Shown here piece by piece: positions 12,022 through 22,609 of a stretch of 64,000 nucleotides of DNA. Under the pieces are notes generated by a model, which was given only the letters and a program-made list of their open reading frames with translations, had not been told where the DNA came from and searched no databases. This stretch comes from Psilocybe azurescens (taxonomy: Eukaryota > Basidiomycota > Agaricomycetes > Agaricales > Agrocybaceae), in contig JAJIRX010000515.1 in the NCBI GenBank assembly GCA_023853785.1, forward strand, positions 1 through 64,000, written 5' to 3'. The position numbers and the translations under genes were made by a program. Positions within the stretch are counted from its first letter, which is position 1, and every line of letters starts with the position of its first letter.

Positions 12022-12729
12022 TAAGTATCTGAATCAATGGCCGCATTTTTTCAACCGTCTGAGTACATACAAGATTAGAAGCAGTGTTCAACATAGCACT
12101 GCAGAGTATATTCAGTATGTGCTCACATCTCGAAGTCTTAATACAGCTTAGTTTGTTTCTCAATGCTCATACAGATCTTTCAAAAGCTGGGGTCATCAAT
12201 ACAGCGACATCTACTTCGACTGTCTTGGGCTCCAACTGCCAAGTAGCCAAGCTTGCCCCAAAATGCCGACATAGTGGAAACCCCTTTTCTTAATCACCAA
12301 TCCATTGTTCCAGCGACTCTCCCGACGGAAAGGATATATGGCATAGCTCTTGAGCAGCTGGGCCTATTTGAGAATTCATCGTCTTGAACAAGTCCCATAT
12401 AAAACAACATTTTCACGCCATCTAGAGCTCATAATCTGAATAATGCTTACGGAAACCGACTGCAGCTTACGAGGACATGGAAAAAAGTACGATTTCTAGG
12501 TTACGTCTGGCCCACTTGGCAAATGAACATCAAGCTTGGCTTTAAATTGGTCGACTACATAAAGAGTCGATTTGTACAAGTAAAAGTATTCCCTTCCTCC
12601 CTTCTTTTTTTGACTGTGTCATCCCTTTCTTTCATCTTTTCTTTTCTTTCTACGGCTAGCCCGTTTTCTCTCATTTTTACGCACATCCGGGGCCTTTTGT
12701 CACTATTCCTCGTTTTATCTCTTTTCATC
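12022..12729. other. intergenic, pyrimidine-rich leader before the next gene
   Basis: The last 140 bases are very rich in C and T on the plus strand (about 12590-12729), typical of a fungal core promoter or 5' leader. Nothing else is assigned. Confidence 0.45.
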
Positions 12730-14272
12730 ATGCTTCTCCTTCACGTCATCATTCTTGCCGCTCAATTCTCTGGAATATTCTCCTTACCACTCCAAGCAAG
12801 AAGCAAGAAGACCACCAGCGCAGCCGCTGCCGCTGAAACAGTTGCTCCCACTAATGCGGAGGGAGACGAAGTTGGTACGTTCGTAAGATTTGCGTGCATA
12901 TCAGTGACAATTCTTAACGACCCATGGCCCTGAAGAATTGAACGGCGCCTTCGGTACATCTGTGGCTCTGGGTGGTGGTAACGTCAAGACCGATGTCATT
13001 TTCCCCAAAGGCGTGAGTCATTCTACAAAATTGGACATCACCCCTACTAAAGCTTTGGTTGTCCCTCCAGGCTGTTGGTTCGTTTGAATTTGAGTTCCAG
13101 GACGCAACTGCAAACTCTGTGACCGTCACCGAGAACAAGACCCCGGTACTGCGCCTGCAGGATTCGCATTTTGGATCCTTCGTCGTATAAAGTCTCTCTT
13201 GGCCGGAAGGCTCGAAGCGCTACTCTGCAGAAGATCGACATTATCTTCGACCCTGCTCGCAAGTTTTAAATATTGAATATTATGGGAACTTATATGCTGA
13301 CTTGATGCCAGTCCCTGCACTTACGGGCGTCGACATCTCGCAAGCGAAAATTGGGAAGCTCAAGAAAAGGACGAACGCATTTGTTATTAATGATAACATT
13401 GGCGAGCAAGAGTTCGAAGCTGACGAGAATGAGGTCACTCTGACTGTCAAGGTACGTCAATTATCTACGCGAACAAAACATTCACCTGATATCGGACCAT
13501 TCTAGAACGGAAATGGCGAGTGGGGTATCTTCATCCCGACTGCTGCTGTTGCAACCCCTGCAACCCCTGCAACCTCTGCTCCCGCCTCATCTTCAGCTGC
13601 TACCTCCGCAACCGTTACCTCCGCTGCCGCTCCTGCTGCTTCCACCACTGCCGCCGCCGAGGAAACCAAGGGTCAGTAAATAGATATTTGCTTCACAAAG
13701 CTAGCTGCTGACTTGTATTTGAAGATGAGACTGAAATTGAAGGGGCTTTTGACACCGCCATCGTCACTCCGGCGGGCAACAGCAAGACAGATATTATCTA
13801 CCCAGCTCAAAATGTATGTACAGAGCCTTTGCCAATACATCATGACCACTAATCTAACTGAGATATAGGCCGCCGGTGTATTGGAAGTCGAAATCAATGC
13901 AACTCTCGCCAACGCCGTCACAGTGAAAGTGAACAAGACCCCTGTAGCACCCCTAAGGGTTTCCTCTTTGTAGACCCCGTCACCTACCAAATTTCCACCG
14001 CCAGCAAGACCGGTGCCACCGACTTGGTAAAGGTTGACTACTTCTATACCGATGCCGTCATCGCTGCCGCGGACATCAAGCAAGGTATCATTGGAAAGCT
14101 TGATCCCACCACCAACCAGTTCATCACCGACCTTGCCGTCTTGAATGCCGAGTTTGAGGTTGAGGAGGAGGAGAAAGAGTGGACGCTCACTGTGCCAGAT
14201 CTCAACGGCGAATGGGCGATCCTGATTCCGGAGGCTGCTGCGCTCAAAGCACCCACAACCCTGACTCTGTAG
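12730..14272 (+). CDS. secreted protein with two tandem homologous domains, unknown function
   Basis: ATG 12730 gives a signal peptide (MLLLHVIILAAQFSGIFS) followed by an Ala-rich linker. Domain A begins ELNGAFGTSVALGGGNVKTD and ends NGNGEWGIFIP. A Pro/Ala/Ser/Thr linker (about 13540-13670) follows. Domain B begins EIEGAFDTAIVTPAGNSKTD and ends LNGEWAILIPEAAALKA at TAG 14270-14272. The two domains align along their length (KTDVIFP with KTDIIYP, VTVTENKTPV with VTVKVNKTPV), so the gene arose by internal duplication. Introns fall at similar places in both, for example after FPKG and inside IIYPAQN. The reading frame breaks near 13146, at the T-run 13169-13172, at the C-run 13950-13953, and probably again near 13268. 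I recognise no named family; a beta-rich extracellular domain is plausible. Confidence 0.75.
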
Positions 14273-14944
14273 GAGTATACGCGTTCGTAAATATTGGGCT
14301 TGCGTCAATCATGAGATATACAAGCTAAACCTATGTAAAGTCTTGCATTTTACTTGCGTACAATTGCAATACTTTTTGCACATTATATGTGCCATATCAT
14401 TCCAATATAGGCTAAGTTTCTATCAAGCTCAAGAGCAAGTCCCAAGACAACAACTATGCAACCTTTACGACGACCTTTTGATCGCTGATCTTATTTTCTT
14501 GTATCAAACTTTAATCCATCCCTCGAATGTTCCTTGATCGAGCAGACGCATGCGATTAGGCTTTATGTTCCAGAAAACGAGGAGCGCTGGGAAATTTTTG
14601 GGCGTTAGGTTGTTCAAATATTCATCCTACAAGGACATTTAGTGGAAAAGGTTATCAAAACGAACGATCAAATACCTGTCGTAACAAGAATGTGCTTATT
14701 ACAATGAGGCCGTGGTACTTGCAAACGGACCCTGCTCTCCGGAAATCTCGATATATAGATTCTGATTTTCAGGGCTGGGATTGTGTGATCAAACGGTTTG
14801 ATATTCCGTTCATCCACAGTTTATAAGATTCTGAAAAATGGAGAGTTGCACACAGATGCTTGACAATTTATATATTAAGAAATTTGTGATGGTTTGTCGT
14901 CCATTGGCATCTCCTGACAAGGGTTGTTGGTTCAGGGTCGTCAG
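14273..14944. other. intergenic, nothing assigned
   Basis: No supported gene; frames are short and overlap. Confidence 0.45.
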
Positions 14945-14997
14945 CTAAGCTGCATAGCGCTTAACTACTGGTAGAAGGCGTATCGTGCCCACGTGTA

Positions 14998-15213
14998 CTA
15001 CTGCAGTCTGCTGCAGTACACGAGTATCTTTGGACCACTCAAGCATTTCTTGTGATGCATGCAAGTTCCACGTGGCAGTTGTATCCAAGTATAGATGTAC
15101 AGGTCCGAAGATGTAATGAGCTGCAGGAAGTTGCTGCCGATTATTGAGGGTAAGGGATCGACTGGTAGAACGAGACATGCAGAGAGAATGTAGATTACGA
15201 GAGTGGACGCCAT
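14998..15213 (-). CDS. possible small secreted protein (weak)
   Basis: A frame starting at 15213 opens MASTLVIYILSACLVLPVDP, which resembles a signal peptide. The rest is short, and an overlapping frame (14945-15355) competes for the same bases, with more natural-looking sequence in its second half. A frame change between the two is possible given the indels elsewhere in this window. No family recognised. Confidence 0.25.
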   Translation of the reverse strand: MASTLVIYILSACLVLPVDPLPSIIGSNFLQLITSSDLYIYTWIQLPRGTCMHHKKCLSGPKILVYCSRLQ

Positions 15214-15842
15214 ATTCTGTGTCCAGGACCGATTGCGTCTTTTGTTTGTCACAGGGGTAGTTCGTATCCTCTCCGTTCTTTTGATGGGGTGGTTTTACGG
15301 TATAGATGCAGAGTTTCATCGTGTGCAGCATTCGAGTAGAGTGAACGGCCTTCAACCCATTGTTTCCGTGATACGTTAATTCAGCGCCTACCCTCCATAT
15401 TTCTATACTATATTCCGTCCTTTTGCCATTGGCGGGCCTCCAAGAACACCCATATTAGCGCCGTTAAGCCGGGCAGAGTGGATCCAGCATCCATTGATCC
15501 ATACTTAAGGTCTCTTGATAACATTGGTTAATTAAATGTGATTTGTCCAGTTCTTTATCATTTTCAATTGAAGATGGCATCGGCAGTGATCATTGCCCGT
15601 ATGCTGAGCCTCCGTCAGACTCTTCACTGACCAATGCTATGCTGACATCTTTGATCTCTCTGACAGGTAACCCTGAACGGATCTCGCTCACTCATCCACT
15701 AGTGCTACAGCTACAGCTTATAGTTGATGGGCAATGAATGTTGCCATAGAGACATTCTCAACCGTAGGCTTGAACTCCGAAATGGGTATATAATACTAAT
15801 ATGGACTCTCTAGATGGTGCTACCTCTATCTGCCACGTACTA
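15214..15842. other. intergenic with TATA-like element
   Basis: GGGTATATAATA at 15784-15795 lies about 50 bp before the ATG at 15843 and could be the TATA box of that gene. No other feature seen. Confidence 0.4.
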
Positions 15843-17075
15843 ATGTCAACACAAGTGCCAATACTACCAGAACTTCCCGTTCAGCGTGCAGAGATTGGCT
15901 CGCAGCTGAACGCGTTGGTTCTGGCCATTTTCATGCTGGGTAAGGAACCCTAACGATTGCTACACTCACATATTTACAGTAAGCGACGCTTTTTGGCAGG
16001 CATGTACACCATTGTCTACTTTGGAACACTTTATGTCTGCGGTCAGTCGATGTTACTGTCGCTTTTTCTACTGTTTCTACCGATGTATTGATACTTCCGA
16101 TTCAGTGACTAGCAAGATATCCAGAGGACGAGTGGTGATAGGGGCTATCAGCATGTTGTATGTATTCGGAGTCGTAGGGCTGGGATTCGACTGGGCCCTT
16201 CTACAATGGTTTTTCCTGAAGAATGGCGACACGAGACAGACTGTGTTTGTCTCCTGTCTACGGTACCTGGATGGTTCCTCTCCGTAAGAAACATGTTTAT
16301 GTTTGGCATGCTCCTAATATCTGACGGGCTCAAGGTGAGTAAGAACTGCATAGGTTACGATAACATGCCTTCATTATGACCCCTTGACAGATATGGAGAT
16401 GCCTTCACGTATGGAATCGGTCGTATCGTGTCATTTTAATACCATTAATTCTGTACATCGGAGAAATTGGTCAGTGTATGTCTTGCGCCAGTTATAACAT
16501 TTCCTCAGATATGATTTCTTCCTTAGGAATTTTCGTTGCTGCGATGATCATCCTATTTATTATGAGTGCAGGGTCAACGCCCTCACAGTCTATGCTTCCG
16601 AATAATGTTCAATCAGCAGGGTATTTCCTCTCGGCTGCCACGAGTCTGACAGCCACAGTTCTCATTGGATCTCGGGTTAAAGCTGTGACCAATGAAGGAA
16701 CGCCAGAGGCAAGCGGACAGTTCAAGAACATCCTGGAGATCATGATACAGTCGGTAGCGATATATTCCCTGTCCATTATCATGCAAGCCATTTCCGTCGT
16801 CATACCAAACGATGGTACCACCCCACAACTGACCGCTTTGCAAAACTACTCGTCAGCCATTCTGACTCCTGTTGCGGTAAGCAGCCTCTAAAATGCGACA
16901 CTGGTATGCCGATTGTAATGGCATTCAATAACAGGGAATTGCACCAACAATCATGGTTGCTCGAGTCTGCCTGGCCGCCGACACTTCAGTCATTTGGTCG
17001 AAGTCGCGCAAGTTGACTAGTCTCCGATTTCAGACGCCGAGAGGAGCTTCGTCTGAGAATAAATCTGACGTCTAA
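15843..17075 (+). CDS. 7-TM-type integral membrane protein, Agaricomycete family of unknown function
   Basis: The start at 15843 (MSTQVPILPELPVQRAEIGS) is preferred over the in-frame ATG at 15801, because a TATA-like sequence lies just before 15801. Helices follow in seven blocks: LNALVLAIFMLGMYTIVYFG, VVIGAISMLYVFGVVGLGF, a segment around PGWFLSVRNMFMFGMLLI, VILIPLILYIGEIG, FVAAMIILFIMSAG, a GYFLSAATSLTATVLIGSR segment and IMIQSVAIYSLSIIMQAISV. Short introns separate them, and the protein ends with a basic tail at TAA 17073-17075. The frame slips once between about 16244 and 16262, near GTGTTTGTCTCC. This is the general layout of uncharacterised fungal heptahelical proteins; receptor function would be a guess. 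Confidence 0.75.
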
Positions 17076-17350
17076 TTGATTGCAAATACGACTCGATTAA
17101 AACATGCACGCTCTATAACTCGACACGGTTAGGATCACTGGCTGGTAGTCGTGATCTTGGCTATCATGTAGGATTGTAGGTTCAAACTATCACCAGGTAA
17201 TGTTGCATAATGTAATTTATTTTCTGCACTTTGTCGACGAAGTGCAGCCGATGTTGTAAAATCATAGATGAAGCGTATAAATGCATGTATAATCTACGAC
17301 ATGCTGCATTTCATCGATCTTTACATGCGTCAAATGATGCTCCAATAACT

Positions 17351-18180
17351 TTAGAAGTTTCCCGCTCGAGCACCAGTCACCCCATCAGGACGAACCACAA
17401 AATTGAAGCCGGATGGACTTTATGCTTCATAAGCATGTCCGTCTCTATCCTCGCATAAATCGAAGTTGGTGATGACCTCAGATGTAAAGCCTCCTCGCTT
17501 GGTGATCAAAATCGGCGTAACCATTCCAGCACTTGTGTAGTTCTCTGTCGTCTTTAGAGCAGAGCGGTAGCTGACTATGTCTGCAAATATAACGACGGTG
17601 TGTTGAGTTGGACTGAATAGTTAGAATAATCTGACAGGCACCTCCATTCGCAGTCTTTCATGACCTGACGAGTCCTGTCGCGTCTGAAGCCCTATCTCCC
17701 GCTCGCGCATGATCTTCTCCCTCGACAGAGTAACGCGAACCCGTTGAAAGCTTGTCTTTCACACTCCGTGTCCGCTTCATCTAGTACTATGGAGCTACCC
17801 CTGTAGTTAATGCCAAGTTGGTTGACAGCCGATGGCCTTTTCCAGCTATTCTCAACGGTTGAATCCTGAGATATCTTGTTCAAAAGCGCGGTGATTAGAC
17901 CAAGCATCTCGGAAACGACTGGAATTCGCTCCTCAGTGTATGATTTCAGGTGGTCTAGATGAGAGAAGCCCTTCGAAACGAGTGCAAGCTTCCATCCGAG
18001 ATTGTATGAATCTTGAACGCCGGTGTTGGGTCCCTGACAATGTAAGCTCAATACCACCCCAGTTATATCTTTACATATTGCATTGGGGGCTTACCTGTCT
18101 TCAGGTTGGACTGTATACATGAGCAACGTCTGAAAATGACATTACAGCTCCCGAGTAATCCGAACGCCTTGCTTACCCCG
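17351..18180 (-). pseudogene. FAD-dependent aromatic monooxygenase remnant (phenol hydroxylase-like)
   Basis: The minus strand reads DVAHVYSPT, a break, then QGPNTGVQDSYNLGWKLALV, SYTEERIPVVSEMLGL, LGINYRGSSIVLDE, ARAGDRASDATGLV and FVVRPDGVTGARAG. These are in the order seen in the second half of PHBH/phenol-hydroxylase-type flavoprotein monooxygenases: the GD-x-AH-x-x-x-P-x-x-G-G-Q-G FAD motif, then the thioredoxin-like C-terminal domain. The FAD motif is destroyed: Gly is replaced by TGA (18101-18103) and the next Gly by Arg. The C-terminal part needs further frame changes, and the entire N-terminal Rossmann half is missing upstream of about 18180, where an inverted-repeat element begins. 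I regard it as dead. Confidence 0.8.
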
Positions 18181-18200
18181 GCAAAGGGAAAAAGCCGAGA

Positions 18201-18468
18201 CAGGGGCGTGCGGAGCGTGCTGGGGAGTGCAAGATGGGGCGTGCGGGCGTGCTTATTCTGATCGACATAGGTCGTGTAAAGGTGTAATTAAGAGCCCTTC
18301 GGGGATGTACGAATTATCTCACTGGAAATGAGTGAAGTGTCTAGAACACACTGTCGCACGTACATGCACGCCCCGACAGCAACGTTTTGCGATATTGCAC
18401 GCCCATCCCCAGATATGCAACTCTCAGTCCCTGCACGCTCCAGTTTTGCACGCTCCAGTATGCCCCTG
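18201..18468. mobile_element. inverted-repeat element, possible non-autonomous DNA transposon
   Basis: The left end reads CAGGGGCGTGCGGAGCGTGC. The right end, reverse-complemented, reads CAGGGGCATACTGGAGCGTGC, matching apart from two substitutions and one indel. The motif GCGTGC is repeated several times pointing inwards from the left (18205-18252), and its complement GCACGC is repeated on the right (18370-18455). Ends that begin CAGGG and subterminal repeats are common in hAT elements, but I find no matching 8-bp target duplication. There is no coding capacity. Confidence 0.45.
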
Positions 18469-19233
18469 CCAGGGGAGGGACGTCTGGACTCTGGAGACAT
18501 CAATCGACTAGAAGAACGGGACCCAAACGAATCATGATCGCCGATTGGTCATTTTTGACACACTCACGTGCCGTATGAAGCGCACGGGCCGCGGTGCGAC
18601 ATTGGCCTTCCCAACTCCGATTTCAATGCGGGCCCTTGGGTTATAATTACCTGAAATTTTCCATGCAAGACCTTTGAATCAAATAGAGAAGTATCAAGGG
18701 TAAAAATAGGATCCCAGTGATTGAATCCCATGACTAGAGCTTGTAAATTCATCTTGTTCGCGTCGATCTTAACCAAAAATCTAAAATCCTCACAATTGTT
18801 TAGCGTTGAAGGGTTGATAGTTTAATGTGGATCTCGTAGCGAGCATAATTTGCTCCACAATTTTGTATTTCAATAGTTCGTGATAGTCATCAGCAGGACA
18901 TCTGAGAAAGAATATCATTATAAGTATGTCAATTTGAAACGACGTCTAGAGGTTGCTCATCAACATCATGTCCATCCAAACACGTGTCTCCTTCTGCTTT
19001 TAACGAAGAATAAATTGCAGAAGGTGATGTATATCAGTCAGTTAATTCTTATGGCGCTGTTTATTAGTGCTTCAGACTCGCAAAACCGAATACAAATGAT
19101 CGCATTATATAGTGGCTTTCATAAAACCCCGACGATGGTGGAGAGACATCACTATAAAATCTTATCCAAAGAGTGAGAGAAGACCTAAAGGAAGCCATTT
19201 AATACTTGGTCCAAAGTTGATTGATATTGCGAC
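18469..19233. other. intergenic, nothing firmly assigned
   Basis: A minus-strand frame at 18564-18776 has fairly natural composition (contains MNLQALVMGFNHWDPIF) but no recognisable family or exon context. The remainder shows nothing. Confidence 0.35.
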
Positions 19234-20200
19234 ATGATTAAGGCATCCTATCTAGTAATCTCGCTTCTCACCTCCGCATCAGTTATCTCGGCCTATAGCA
19301 CTCCATTGGTGCTTCGCCACACCATTCCATTTTCCCGCAGGGAGACGCTGCCAGCTTCGGCGGTGGAAACTCCATCATCACCAAGAGCTCGGGTTCCAGC
19401 AAATCTCAATCTAGCGGCGCGCACAGTAATGCTGCTGGTGATGAGGCCCCATTCGAATGCAGCGTAACTGTCACCGAAGCAGACGCAGAGATATCTTGGA
19501 GGCCAAACTTCCCAAACCAGTTGCAAATCATCGCATGGACGGGAACTGGATCCATCACATGCTCCACAGCCATGACCGCGATGACCATGTTCATCTATGC
19601 CATCGACCCTTCGGGCACACAGCACCTTATCGGCGGTGGAACGTCCTGCGTCGAGTGTGCCGAGCTTGTAGCCTCGACGGACAACTACGCTTGTCAACAG
19701 GCTGAGTTTGGCGGTAAATGCGCAGGTGAATGGAGCGTAGCATACGAGGCCACTGTAGAGGCGCCTGTTGACGCTCCTTTTGAACTCGGCACCGGAACTT
19801 GTGTTGCCGAAGGGATCCAGCTATCGTGCGAAGCCACAGCTGTAGCTGGAACTGCTCCACCCTACAGGAATGCGAACTTACCTGAAGGGTATGTGGACGA
19901 CATCCGAGTTGGACGAGGGGCCATCGAAGACATACATGATTTCCATTTCCAAGGCGGAATCCGTCAAGACAACACGAAAGGCCTCTTCCTTCCTACCGTA
20001 ACAGACAGCGATTTGGAAGCGATTTTCGAGAGGGGATTGTTGGATACATCCGAATGGACCCAGAGTGGCACTGGAAACTGGAAAAGGACCTTCCCTACGC
20101 TGGAGTCGGAGTCACGTCAGGTGGAAACCCTGCCAGTTTTATTGACATATTCATCACCCCTGCTGGAGGTACTGTGAGTACCATGTATCCATCGGCTTGA
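19234..20200 (+). CDS. secreted protein with cysteine-containing N-terminal domain, unknown function
   Basis: ATG 19234 opens a signal peptide (MIKASYLVISLLTSASVISA). After a frame slip at the G-run 19340-19342 the frame continues as a Gly/Ser linker, then FECSVTVTEAD and LIGGGTSCVECAELV, with about eight cysteines. The third part (DIHDFHFQGGIRQDN to LEAIFERGL) is hydrophilic and contains His residues. A second slip near 20040-20055 leads into DPEWHWKLEKD and FIDIFITPAGGT. The frame can end at TGA 20198-20200, but a strong donor (GTGAGT at 20174) suggests another exon, so the 3' end is uncertain. The layout of signal, linker and two globular parts resembles secreted proteins in other Agaricomycetes; function unknown. 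Confidence 0.6.
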
Positions 20201-20583
20201 GCATATCCCATAGCCTGTATTGTTTATAAAGTGATGCTATTTACATATTTAAGCGCCTTGTGTTTGAGTAGCTCGTAGTACCCCGTACCTAGTGCATCAT
20301 CTCTTCTAACACATTCATCCGTTGTTATTTTTTGATCTTGATTGAACGAGTACAATTGAACACGTTATCCAGTATCTTTGTGATTCCGTCCAGGAGGTCC
20401 ATAGTCCCGATAAAATATCCGCATCATCCGGTTATCCTTTCCACAAGGAAACTCATGGCATGTCAGTGCGAATTTTATTTCTAGTAATTTAGAATCTACG
20501 AGGGTCACGCCAAGACTCTATCGGTCCATAATCAGAACAAAAAAAAGGACAAAAATCTGTAGCCCACAAGTGGAGCTGTTTGC

Positions 20584-20675
20584 TGTCGGTAGCTGGAATC
20601 GAACCAACGGCTCCTCGGGATTGATATTCGATCGATCACCACAACGAGGTGATTTAACCCCTAATCGATACCGAC
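20584..20675 (-). tRNA. tRNA-His (GTG) with a 20-nt intron
   Basis: On the minus strand the acceptor stem pairs GTCGGTA with TACCGAC (20669-20675 and 20585-20591), discriminator A. The D stem pairs GATT with AATC. The anticodon stem pairs CCTCG with CGAGG (20645-20649 and 20613-20617), and the T arm is GTTGG / TTCGATT / CCAGC. Anticodon GTG occupies 20640-20642, and 20 extra bases (20619-20638) follow one base 3' of it. An A-run on the plus strand (20539-20546) is a T-run downstream on the minus strand and fits a Pol III terminator. All stems pair, with one G-T pair in the T stem. Confidence 0.9.
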
Positions 20676-21073
20676 GATACATGTTGTCCTTTGCTTTACA
20701 CCTGCGGGCCGCGGCTGTTCTTTCATTTAAAACCATAAAAGAATTGGATTTCACAAGAGGGAAAATCGCTTGAATGAGCTGCAATATTCAACTGGGGTGA
20801 TTGGAAAGGGTACGCACTGTCATATGGAGGAGACATACAAGCAGTAACTACTTTTCCTTTGTTTTGGACTCCTTAAATGTAACTACTACAATCTTCCGGG
20901 CCGGAGAGACAGGTGCTCAAAAATATGGGGTGATCTGTGTTTGTTTCCTCGTTATACAACGTCTCTGATCCCAGACTTCGGATATTAAGGACCATGCGAT
21001 TTGCAAGAATCCCTGGAACTGTCACGGCAAATACACTCGGTATTCGTAAGAAGCTTGCCTATATAACCAATGA
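20676..21073. other. intergenic, nothing assigned
   Basis: No supported frame between tRNA-His and the 3' end of the next minus-strand gene. Confidence 0.4.
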
Positions 21074-22609
21074 TCAGCAACGATGGATCGATATATAGGA
21101 GAGAAAGGATCGTACTGGAGCTAATCCCCATATTAGCATAGTGACAACATAAGTAATTCCCATTCTGTTAGATAAAGTCTGAGGAACATTAAACTTTATA
21201 GCACAAATCATCATAAGACGTACAAGAAGAAGTATAGGAGCGAATCTCGAAGAAGAATGCTGACAAGCTGTTGTCCATTCTTGACGAAGGAGGTACGGTG
21301 ACATAGTGACCTAACGTTTACCATTCTCAAGCCTCTCACAAGGGCGAGAACAAGCAAAAGAATCTCGTAGATTATAACGGGAACCCAGAAGAAGTAAACT
21401 TTTACGTGCAGCTCGAATGGTACGCAGAAGATATCCGCGTGTTCTAACGGGATCAACGTTACTAGAGAATGTTCTTGGTCAAATACGTATATCACAATTT
21501 GGTTCTTTGACCTCTCACCTGAAGAGGATGAAATAGCACGGCCCATTATCCACGAAGACAATGTGGTAGTGGTCAAAAAGCCAATGAGGGTTACAGTGAG
21601 GATTATTTTTGATCCCAGATAGAGAGCGTATATTCGGACCTGCAAAATGGCTAGATACTCGCCTTGCAGTTGGTTGAATCCATGTGCAAAGTTTTCAATA
21701 ATGACTATACCTTGTACCAAAACTGTGGCAATCACAACCGACCATCCTTGCCATCTAATGAACGCGGAACCTGTTAAACGTTACTTTCGAGTCTGCACCG
21801 AAATAAGCAATTTACTTACATCTGTTCTATGTTAGCGTACAATAGCGAACTCCGAAGAAAAGTTGTCAATAACTCACAGCTTGAAAACGAATGCTCAGTA
21901 TAAACAAAGCCATTAACTTCGTCATTTTTAACTCACCGATTCCGAGAAAAATTAGGGGAAAAGAGGCCTTTCATTCGCGTCAGTGTAGATAGGCTGGGGA
22001 ATGAAAGTGGAATCCAATACCCCAGAAATTGACGCTGAGGAGGTATTAGTGGAAATTTTGAACGTACAACGCAGACGACCCACATAGTAGTGTTCAGCAT
22101 CCAATATCGGTTCTTGATATGAAGTGTTAGGACGCTTTCTCTGAATTTTTATTAAACGAAAGGTCCTACTTACGATCAAAAATAGCCATTGTGTGATTGT
22201 CCATTTTCCTGTCTGGGAATGTTCATTTATTTGAGTAACTGCTTAATTGCTCAGTTCCCATTAGCTTACCCAGATATATGTAACCTACGCAGCAGAGTAT
22301 GCATAAGACCTGTGTTGCAATAGGGCATAATACTGATCATAAATGTACCTCATCATCCAGTGTGATTACTATGTACAGAGGCAAGATGATGGTAAGCGTT
22401 TGTCATCATTCGTGTCATCGGAGCATACCAGACGTACAATACTCGAAGACTTTAATGCATCCCGCTGCCACTGTTCCATACTTTAAATACACAACCCACA
22501 GGTTCCACTGGAAGGAGCTCAACCACTCACGATATGCATATCGAGTGAGTTGGACGGTATCATAATCATACATGGTAGACACATCGTTCGAAACGAATGT
22601 TTCCGCCAT
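21074..22609 (-). CDS. DUF6533-type 7-TM membrane protein
   Basis: Start ATG at 22609 (MAETFVSNDVSTMYDYDTVQ, then LTRYAY). Spliced exons then give TLTIILPLYIVITLDDE, VTYIW, KWTITQWLFLI and NRYWMLNTTMWVVCV. This is the DUF6533 signature of basidiomycetes (L-T-L-D-D-E-V-x-Y-I-W, then W-T, then NRY). Later helices are VVIATVLVQGIVIIENFA, ILTVTLIGFLTTTTLSSWI and FFWVPVIIYEILLLVLALV. The block ILLRDSLLYFF is the conserved arginine-aspartate segment before the last helix. The extreme C-terminus is unclear because I could not place the final exon. The family is widespread and expanded in mushrooms but has no assigned function. Confidence 0.78.

Noticed and set aside
14945..15355. 136-codon minus-strand frame as an independent gene
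   Set aside because: Its first half reads through a better signal-peptide frame; kept only as a weak alternative to the small secreted candidate.
17130..17200. Possible tRNA or tRNA-derived SINE (GGTTCAAACTATC resembles a B box)
   Set aside because: The acceptor stem has a mismatch, the body is too short for a D arm plus anticodon arm, and no anticodon loop fits.
19900..20195. Similarity of the C-terminal part to bacterial EndoU-type nuclease domains
   Set aside because: The resemblance rests on a few residues, and the last of them lies beyond a strong splice donor, so it may be intron. Too weak to call.
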